6,050 bases of DNA from the NCBI GenBank assembly GCA_902495025.1, contig CABUWB010000127.1, positions 1 to 6,050 of the forward strand, written 5' to 3'. Below are positions 1-3,834 of the stretch, piece by piece. Positions within the stretch are counted from its first letter, which is position 1; the number at the start of each line of letters is the position of its first letter. Both the position numbers and the translations under genes were made by a program. The stretch is from an uncultured Eubacteriales bacterium. Its GTDB lineage: Bacteria; Bacillota; Clostridia; Lachnospirales; CAG-274. The notes beneath the pieces were generated by a model. That model saw only the letters and a program-made list of their open reading frames with translations. It was not told the DNA's origin and did no database searches.

Positions 1-229
1 AGGTGTGCTGCTCGGTAAGCTGATGTGCAAGTTAAGCGGCGGCAAGATTAACCCTCTTATAGGTGCTGCGGGTGTTTCCGCCGTACCTATGGCAGCGAGA
101 GTTGCACAGAAGGTTGGCCAGCAGGAAAATCCAAACAACTATCTGCTTATGCACGCTATGGGACCTAACGTGGCAGGCGTTATAGGCTCGGCAGTTGCAT
201 CGGGTATTTTCCTGTCTTTAATGAAGTGA
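1..229 (+). CDS. oadB: Sodium ion-translocating decarboxylase beta subunit, C-terminal fragment
   Basis: This is the last 75 codons of an integral membrane subunit that couples decarboxylation of a carboxybiotin carrier to Na+ export. The reading frame is open from the window edge (first full codon at 2), so the true start lies upstream. Visible residues 16-33 contain INPLIGAAG followed by SAVPMAAR. This matches the conserved segment in which the Klebsiella OadB residues Asn373, Gly377, Ser382 and Arg389 take part in Na+ transport; the equivalents here are N17, G21, S26 and R33 of the fragment, all conserved. The family motif HAMGPNVAGVIGSA follows and leads into a last hydrophobic helix ending in LSLMK. 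The adjacent oadA supports oxaloacetate as substrate. The beta subunits of methylmalonyl-CoA and glutaconyl-CoA decarboxylases are very similar and cannot be excluded from this fragment alone. Confidence 0.9.
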   Translation, partial: GVLLGKLMCKLSGGKINPLIGAAGVSAVPMAARVAQKVGQQENPNNYLLMHAMGPNVAGVIGSAVASGIFLSLMK

Positions 230-230
230 G

Positions 231-256
231 TGCAAGAAATGCCAGCATTTCTTGCA
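231..256 (+). other. Perfect 11-bp hairpin directly after the oadB stop codon
   Basis: TGCAAGAAATG (231-241) and CATTTCTTGCA (246-256) are exact reverse complements around a CCAG loop. The stem starts one base after the TGA stop at 227-229. The following bases are GAGGGG, not a T-run, so it is not a canonical intrinsic terminator. A role in 3'-end stabilisation or processing of the oadB message is possible (inference). Confidence 0.7.
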
Positions 257-283
257 GAGGGGTACTGCGTACCCACCAAGGAA

Positions 284-338
284 GTAACAACCCGTGCCTC
301 TCAACAAATTAAAATTTGTTGTTCGACACTCTTGTTAT
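284..338 (+). other. Long imperfect hairpin with AT-rich palindromic tip
   Basis: GTAACAA at 284-290 pairs with TTGTTAT at 332-338 (one G-U). GTG 294-296 pairs with CAC 327-329. The tip CAACAAATT (302-310) pairs perfectly with AATTTGTTG (313-321) around AA. Internal loops separate the three paired blocks. It is the largest arm of the array at 231-380. Confidence 0.5.
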
Positions 339-343
339 CCCTC

Positions 344-362
344 GGGTGGGCAAAGCTCACCC
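344..362 (+). other. 8-bp GC-rich hairpin with AAA loop
   Basis: GGGTGGGC (344-351) pairs with GCTCACCC (355-362) through seven Watson-Crick pairs and one G-U, closing an AAA loop. The neighbouring hairpin at 364-379 has a similar TAAA loop and two further G-U pairs. Wobble pairs that keep a stem intact on the + strand fit an RNA structure slightly better than a pure DNA palindrome, but this is weak evidence from a single sequence. Confidence 0.5.
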
Positions 363-483
363 TGCGGATTAAAGTCTGCGACGCTTTAAGTTACCGTAAG
401 ACCTATTTTTGGTTGACTCGAAATTATATAAAAGCTGCAAAGTTATATACTGATTTTAGTTTTAAATAATCCTGGATTGAAAG

Positions 484-489
484 AGGAGG
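484..489 (+). promoter_or_regulatory. Ribosome binding site of oadA
   Basis: AGGAGG lies ten bases before the ATG at 500. It is a full-strength Shine-Dalgarno sequence and fixes the oadA start. The AT-rich stretch 419-470 between the hairpin array and this site has no well-spaced promoter that I would defend. Confidence 0.85.
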
Positions 490-499
490 TTAAAATTTT

Positions 500-1900
500 A
501 TGTCTAAAGCAATTAAAATCTGCGACTGTACACTGCGTGACGGTCAGCAGTCCCTTATAGCTACAAGAATGCGTATTGAGGATATGCTTCCTATCCTTAA
601 CAAGATGGACGAGATTGGTTATTCGTCCGTTGAGGTATGGGGCGGCGCAACCTTTGACTCCTGTTTAAGATATTTAAAGGAGGACCCATGGGAAAGACTG
701 CGCAAGTTCCGTTCCGCATTTAAAAATACAAAGCTGCAGATGCTTTTAAGAGGTCAGAACATTCTCGGCTACAAAAACTATCCCGATGATGTTGTTGAAA
801 CCTTTGTAAGAAAGAGCATTGAAAACGGTATTGACATTATCAGAATTTTTGATGCGCTTAACGATGTGCGTAACCTTAAAACGGCAGTTGACGCATGTAA
901 AAAGGAAAACGGTCATGCACAGCTTGCAATCAGCTACACATTAAGCGAGGTACACACGCTTGACTACTATGTTAAGCTTGCAAAGGATTTGGAGAGCCTT
1001 GGCGCTGACTCTATCTGCGTTAAGGATATGGCAGGACTTTTGCTCCCACAGCCTGCTTACGAGCTTGTATCTGCCCTTAAGGAAAATGTTAAGGTTCCTA
1101 TTGAGGTACACAGCCACTACACAAGCGGTGTTGCCGCTATGACCTATATGAAGGCTATTGAGGCGGGTGCTGATATTATCGATACCGATATGTCCCCATT
1201 AAGTATGGGTACTGCACAGCCTGCAACCGAGGTTATGGTTGCTGCACTCAAGGGTACCGAGTACGATACTGGTCTTGACGATAACAAGCTCAAGGAGATA
1301 AGCGACTACCTTAAGCCTATCAGAGAGCAGGCTCTTGAAAGCGGTCTTTTAAGCCCTAAAATGCTTGCTGTTGATATTGCTACTCTGCTTTATCAGGTTC
1401 CTGGCGGTATGCTCTCTAACCTTGTAAGTCAGCTTAAAAATGCAAATGCAGAGGATAAGTATGATGAGGTGTTAAAGGAAATCCCTCGTGTACGTGCCGA
1501 CCTCGGCTTCCCTCCTCTTGTAACACCATCAAGCCAGATTGTGGGTACACAGGCTGTGCTTAACGTGCTTATGGGCGAGCGCTACAAAATGGTGCCTAAG
1601 GAAACCAAGGATATTGTAAGGGGTATGTATGGCAAAACTCCAGTACCTATCTCCGAGGAAATAAGAAAGAAGATTATTGGTGATGAGGAGCCTATTACCT
1701 GCCGTCCTGCAGATTTACTTGAGCCACAGCTTGAAAAGATTGAGGCTGAAATGAAGGACTATAAGGAAAAGGAGGAGGACGTATTAAGCTACGCACTTTT
1801 CCCACAGCAGGCTATGGACTACTTTAAGTTCAGACAGGCACAGAAGTTTGGTATCGACCCAAACCTTGCTGATGCAAATAACGGAGTTTATCCTATATAA
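500..1900 (+). CDS. oadA: Oxaloacetate decarboxylase alpha (carboxyltransferase) subunit, without biotinyl domain
   Basis: This 466-residue cytoplasmic subunit would transfer the carboxyl group of oxaloacetate to a biotin carrier, giving pyruvate; with OadB the reaction drives Na+ export. The N-terminal TIM-barrel carboxyltransferase domain (about 1-300) carries CTLRDGQQS (10-18, Asp14), LRGQNILGY (83-91), CVKDMAG (173-179, with the carbamylated-lysine equivalent K175) and the metal-binding VHSHYTSG (203-210, H204 and H206). The conserved PYC/OADA domain follows, with QVPGGMLSNL (299-308), VTPSSQIVGTQAV (341-353) and RPADLLEP (402-409). The protein ends at YPI and has no AMKM-type biotinylation domain, so a separate carrier protein is needed. 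The DGQQS motif stands where many homologues have DAHQS. The same fold serves as PycB or transcarboxylase 5S, but the adjacent oadB favours a decarboxylase pump. The start is fixed by the strong Shine-Dalgarno sequence; a terminator follows directly. Confidence 0.9.
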   Translation: MSKAIKICDCTLRDGQQSLIATRMRIEDMLPILNKMDEIGYSSVEVWGGATFDSCLRYLKEDPWERLRKFRSAFKNTKLQMLLRGQNILGYKNYPDDVVETFVRKSIENGIDIIRIFDALNDVRNLKTAVDACKKENGHAQLAISYTLSEVHTLDYYVKLAKDLESLGADSICVKDMAGLLLPQPAYELVSALKENVKVPIEVHSHYTSGVAAMTYMKAIEAGADIIDTDMSPLSMGTAQPATEVMVAALKGTEYDTGLDDNKLKEISDYLKPIREQALESGLLSPKMLAVDIATLLYQVPGGMLSNLVSQLKNANAEDKYDEVLKEIPRVRADLGFPPLVTPSSQIVGTQAVLNVLMGERYKMVPKETKDIVRGMYGKTPVPISEEIRKKIIGDEEPITCRPADLLEPQLEKIEAEMKDYKEKEEDVLSYALFPQQAMDYFKFRQAQKFGIDPNLADANNGVYPI

Positions 1901-1908
1901 TTAAAATT

Positions 1909-1946
1909 AATCCCACAGGTCTGAATATGGCTTGTGGGATTTTTTT
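1909..1946 (+). terminator. Intrinsic terminator after oadA
   Basis: AATCCCACA (1909-1917) pairs perfectly with TGTGGGATT (1933-1941), possibly extended inward by G-U and G-C pairs. The stem runs into seven T residues at 1940-1946. It lies nine bases past the oadA stop and should end the decarboxylase transcript. Confidence 0.9.
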
Positions 1947-1975
1947 ACAAGATGAATATATAAAAATATAACAAT

Positions 1976-2004
1976 TTGACTTATTATGTTTTGTTTTATA
2001 TAAT
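1976..2004 (+). promoter_or_regulatory. Near-consensus sigma-A promoter for the HTH/zinc-ribbon gene
   Basis: TTGACT (1976-1981) and TATAAT (1999-2004) are separated by exactly 17 bases. This is 5/6 and 6/6 agreement with the housekeeping consensus. Transcription would start near 2011 and give a leader of about 100 nt before the ATG at 2111. Confidence 0.85.
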
Positions 2005-2044
2005 GAATTTAATAAATATATAAACCAAAATTAATTTAACTTAC

Positions 2045-2068
2045 AGCAACAACGGGTTGCTTGTTTTT
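2045..2068 (+). promoter_or_regulatory. Leader hairpin followed by a T-rich run (attenuator-like)
   Basis: AGCAAC (2045-2050) and GTTGCT (2056-2061) form a perfect 6-bp stem around AACGG, and the run TTGTTTTT (2061-2068) follows at once. It lies between the promoter at 1976-2004 and the gene, so it could be a weak terminator or attenuator of that transcript. The stem is short and the function is inferred. Confidence 0.4.
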
Positions 2069-2089
2069 CAAAAATGACGATGGTACAAT
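2061..2089 (+). promoter_or_regulatory. Possible second, weaker promoter for the HTH/zinc-ribbon gene
   Basis: TTGTTT (2061-2066) and TACAAT (2084-2089) have 17-base spacing. The -10 matches 5/6 and the -35 matches 3/6. A start near 2096 would fall within or beside the ribosome binding site and leave almost no leader upstream of it, so this is much less convincing than the promoter at 1976-2004. Confidence 0.3.
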
Positions 2090-2095
2090 ATTTAT

Positions 2096-2103
2096 GAGGT
2101 GAT
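2096..2103 (+). promoter_or_regulatory. Ribosome binding site that decides the start at 2111
   Basis: GAGGTGAT is complementary to the 3' end of 16S rRNA and ends seven bases before the ATG at 2111. In-frame GTG (2099) and ATG (2102) codons fall inside this site, so they are not credible starts. Confidence 0.8.
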
Positions 2104-2110
2104 GATTTAT

Positions 2111-2560
2111 ATGGAAACAAAAGATGTTATATTTGAACTAAGGACAAAAAACAGTTTATCTCAAGATGAGCTTGCAGAAAAAGTCTATGTTACAAGGCAG
2201 GCGGTATCTCGTTGGGAAAACGGTGAAACCATACCAAATACGGAAACTCTAAAGCTGCTATCTAAGCTGTTTGATGTTTCTATCAATACACTTTTAGGTT
2301 CTCCACGTAAGCTAATTTGTCAATGCTGCGGTATGCCGCTTGATGATTCTTCCATAAGCAGGGAAACTGACGGTACATTTAACGAAGAATACTGTAAGTG
2401 GTGCTATACTGACGGAAAATTTGTTTATACGAGCCTTGAGGAATTAACGGATTTCCTTGTAGAACATATGTCAAATGAAGATTGGACTAAGGAGCAGGCA
2501 CGAGCTTTTTTTGAATCACAGCTGCCTAAACTTCACTACTGGCAACAGCAACGGGAATGA
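2111..2560 (+). CDS. XRE-family HTH protein fused to a zinc-ribbon domain
   Basis: This is a 149-residue cytoplasmic protein, probably a transcriptional regulator. Residues 4-62 form a Cro/CI-type helix-turn-helix domain: LSQDELAEKVYVTRQAVSRWENG spans 16-38, and the usual P-x-x-x-x-L-x-x-L-S-x-x-F pattern follows at 42-54. After a short linker, residues 70-120 match the putative zinc-ribbon family (Pfam zf-ribbon_2 type). The knuckles are CQCCGMPL (C70 and C73) and YCKWCYTDGKF (C95 and C98), giving four likely Zn ligands; C72 is an extra cysteine. The C-terminus is a short helical tail. A strong promoter and a leader hairpin precede the gene. No terminator separates it from the BFD-like gene 83 nt downstream, so they may share a transcript. 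The target genes and ligand are unknown; autoregulation is plausible but unproven. Confidence 0.85.
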   Translation: METKDVIFELRTKNSLSQDELAEKVYVTRQAVSRWENGETIPNTETLKLLSKLFDVSINTLLGSPRKLICQCCGMPLDDSSISRETDGTFNEEYCKWCYTDGKFVYTSLEELTDFLVEHMSNEDWTKEQARAFFESQLPKLHYWQQQRE

Positions 2561-2643
2561 ATTTCGCTTGAGAATGTGAGTATGAAAATTCTTGCATAAA
2601 ATCAATATTAAACGCACATCATATTACTGAAAGGGTGATTAAT

Positions 2644-2823
2644 ATGGATTTTGATGAAATAGTTTGCTATTGTCAGAATGTTACCAAGGGCATGATAAAA
2701 GACGCTTTTGACCAAGGGGCGCACACGTTAGAGGAGGTACAGGAGCTGACAGGTGCAGGTACTGTATGCGGCAGTTGTATTGACGACATACAGCTTGTAA
2801 TAGATGAGCTAAAAAAAGAATAA
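2644..2823 (+). CDS. Small BFD-like [2Fe-2S]-binding protein
   Basis: This is a 59-residue protein consisting only of a bacterioferritin-associated-ferredoxin-like domain (Fer2_BFD family). The four cluster ligands are clear: C8 and C10 in VCYCQNVT, and C42 and C45 in GTVCGSC. They give the family's C-x-C ... C-x2-C pattern, with helices between (ITK-type GMIKDAFDQGAHTLEEVQ) and a final helix LVIDELKKE. Such domains bind a [2Fe-2S] cluster; the stand-alone E. coli Bfd helps release iron from bacterioferritin, and other copies act as domains of nitrite reductases or dehydrogenases. No bacterioferritin is in the window, so the partner is unknown. I chose the ATG at 2644 because AAGGGTGAT (2631-2639) sits just upstream; the in-frame GTG at 2635 is inside that site. 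A terminator follows the stop. Confidence 0.85.
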   Translation: MDFDEIVCYCQNVTKGMIKDAFDQGAHTLEEVQELTGAGTVCGSCIDDIQLVIDELKKE

Positions 2824-2834
2824 AATATATTTTG

Positions 2835-2863
2835 GCGGCGGTTATTGGTACTGCCGCTTTTTT
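2835..2863 (+). terminator. Intrinsic terminator after the BFD-like gene
   Basis: GCGGCGGT (2835-2842) pairs with ACTGCCGC (2850-2857) through eight pairs including one G-U, around a seven-base loop. Six T residues follow at 2858-2863. The -35 element of the pheA promoter begins only ten bases later. Confidence 0.9.
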
Positions 2864-2872
2864 ATATTTGTT

Positions 2873-2901
2873 TTGCATTTTATGTCGGTTGGTGCTATAA
2901 T
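2873..2901 (+). promoter_or_regulatory. Extended -10 promoter of pheA
   Basis: TTGCAT (2873-2878) and TATAAT (2896-2901) have 17-base spacing, and TG at 2893-2894 makes an extended -10. Transcription should start near 2908, leaving a leader of only about 27 nt. That is too short for a T-box or a peptide attenuator. AATAAC (2899-2904) and GTTATT (2911-2916) form an inverted repeat across the -10 and start site, a possible operator (weak). Confidence 0.8.
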
Positions 2902-2934
2902 AACATAAGCGTTATTTAATTAAGGAGAATTACA

Positions 2935-3762
2935 ATGAACATTGGTTATTTAGGCCCGAGGGGTACCTTTACCGAACAGGCGGCATTAATAATGGCAGGC
3001 GGTGAGAACATTACGCCCTATCACACCTTTTGGGAGGGGCTTGACGCAGTTGAAAGCGGCATGCTTGACGCAGCCATTGTACCTATTGAAAACTCAATAG
3101 AGGGTACAGTAAATGCAACCGTTGATTCGCTTATATTTGATGTTGATTTATATATACAGGAGCTTTTGATTATGCCTATTGAGCAATGTCTGCTTGCAAA
3201 AAAAGGCACACGCATTGAGGATATAAAGACGGTGTACAGTCATCCGCATGCGCTGCCACAGTGCAAAAACTTTTTCAGGCAGCATTTGCCCGGGGCTGAT
3301 ACCATAGCTACCTCGTCAACGGCAGAGGGTATAAAAACCGCTGCCCAAAGTGATGATATAAGCGTGGCGGCAGTTGGTGCAAAAACGGCGGCAGCTCTCT
3401 ACGGGCTTGAAATACTTGCCGAAAGCATACAGGATAACAACAGCAATTTTACCCAGTTTATAAAGGTATCAAAAAATAATACCGAGCTGCCCGAAAACGG
3501 CAAAAAAACTACAATCTGTTTTTCAACGGTTGATGAGCCGGGCTCACTTTACAAGCTGCTTGATATTTTTTCGATTTTTGATGTTAATATGTCTAAAATA
3601 GTTTCACGCCCCATGCGCAATAAGCCTATGGAGTATGTCTTTCTTATTGATTTGAGGGCTGATACAAACGAAAAGGACGTGAGGGACGCACTTACAATGA
3701 TTAAGCGCAAAACCACCTTCTTTAAAAATTTAGGTTCGTACAGGGTGATTGACAGAAGGTAA
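2935..3762 (+). CDS. pheA: Prephenate dehydratase (PDT plus ACT domain)
   Basis: This 275-residue monofunctional enzyme converts prephenate to phenylpyruvate, the phenylalanine branch of aromatic synthesis, in the cytoplasm. The length is normal for PDT-ACT proteins without a chorismate mutase domain. PDT motifs are GPRGTFTEQA (7-16), PIENSIEGTV (50-59), SHPHALPQC (102-110) and NFTQF (171-175). The last corresponds to the catalytic N-x-T-R-F motif, with Gln174 replacing the usual Arg. The ACT domain (about 192-275) has DEPGSLYKLL at 200-209 (GAL-region equivalent) and KIVSRPMRNKPMEYVF at 221-236. The phenylalanine-binding ESRP motif reads VSRP here, so feedback inhibition may be altered (inference). 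The start ATG follows AGGAG with a seven-base gap. Its own promoter and the upstream terminator make it an independent unit; the next gene also has its own promoter. Confidence 0.93.
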   Translation: MNIGYLGPRGTFTEQAALIMAGGENITPYHTFWEGLDAVESGMLDAAIVPIENSIEGTVNATVDSLIFDVDLYIQELLIMPIEQCLLAKKGTRIEDIKTVYSHPHALPQCKNFFRQHLPGADTIATSSTAEGIKTAAQSDDISVAAVGAKTAAALYGLEILAESIQDNNSNFTQFIKVSKNNTELPENGKKTTICFSTVDEPGSLYKLLDIFSIFDVNMSKIVSRPMRNKPMEYVFLIDLRADTNEKDVRDALTMIKRKTTFFKNLGSYRVIDRR

Positions 3763-3791
3763 TTGCAATATCAGGTGCGGTGTGATAAAAT
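3763..3791 (+). promoter_or_regulatory. Extended -10 promoter of the gdpP-like gene
   Basis: TTGCAA (3763-3768) and TAAAAT (3786-3791) are 17 bases apart, with TG at 3783-3784 in the extended -10 position. It begins directly after the pheA stop codon. No stem-loop terminator was found between the genes, so read-through from pheA may add to this promoter. Confidence 0.65.
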
Positions 3792-3834
3792 TATGTTGGA
3801 GTTTTTTGCTTTATACATTAAGGAGTAAGGAAAA

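Larger units (their letters stand above)
231..380 (+). repeat. Array of five consecutive stem-loops between oadB and oadA
   Basis: Almost every base from just after the oadB stop to about 380 can be placed in a local hairpin. The stems are: 231-241/246-256 (11 bp, perfect); 260-265/269-274 (6 bp, perfect); a long imperfect arm 284-338 whose tip is a perfect 9-bp palindrome (302-310/313-321); 344-351/355-362 (8 bp with one G-U); and 364-369/374-379 (6 bp with two G-U). Possible closing pairs GTAAC 284-288 with GTTAC 390-394, and ACCAA 275-279 with TTGGT 409-413, could join the arms into a branched fold. No long T-run follows any stem, so this is not a set of ordinary terminators. It could be a dispersed palindromic or MITE-like element, or a structured RNA in the decarboxylase mRNA. 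The sequence shows the pairing; identity and function are not known to me. Confidence 0.6.

Noticed and set aside
413..432. TTGACT (413-418) with TATAAA (427-432) as an oadA promoter
   Set aside because: The spacing is only eight bases. The better placed TATACT at 446-451 lacks a matching -35. oadA may instead be transcribed from upstream of oadB.
230..469. 79-codon open frame between oadB and oadA
   Set aside because: It starts with a GTG right after the oadB stop, has no ribosome binding site, reads straight through the hairpins and resembles no protein family. The open frame looks accidental.
960..1142. 60-codon frame inside oadA on the same strand
   Set aside because: It is a +1 frame shadow inside a gene with continuous conserved motifs.
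2681..2878. Antisense open frame over the BFD-like gene and its terminator
   Set aside because: It is the complement of a clear [2Fe-2S] protein gene and runs through an intrinsic terminator; there is no sign of coding.
2902..2934. T-box or peptide attenuator controlling pheA
   Set aside because: The predicted leader is under 30 nt and contains no terminator, specifier loop or Phe-rich leader peptide.
3763..3810. T-run at 3802-3807 as a terminator of pheA
   Set aside because: No stable stem precedes the six T residues; only 4-bp pairings are possible. A promoter explains the region better.
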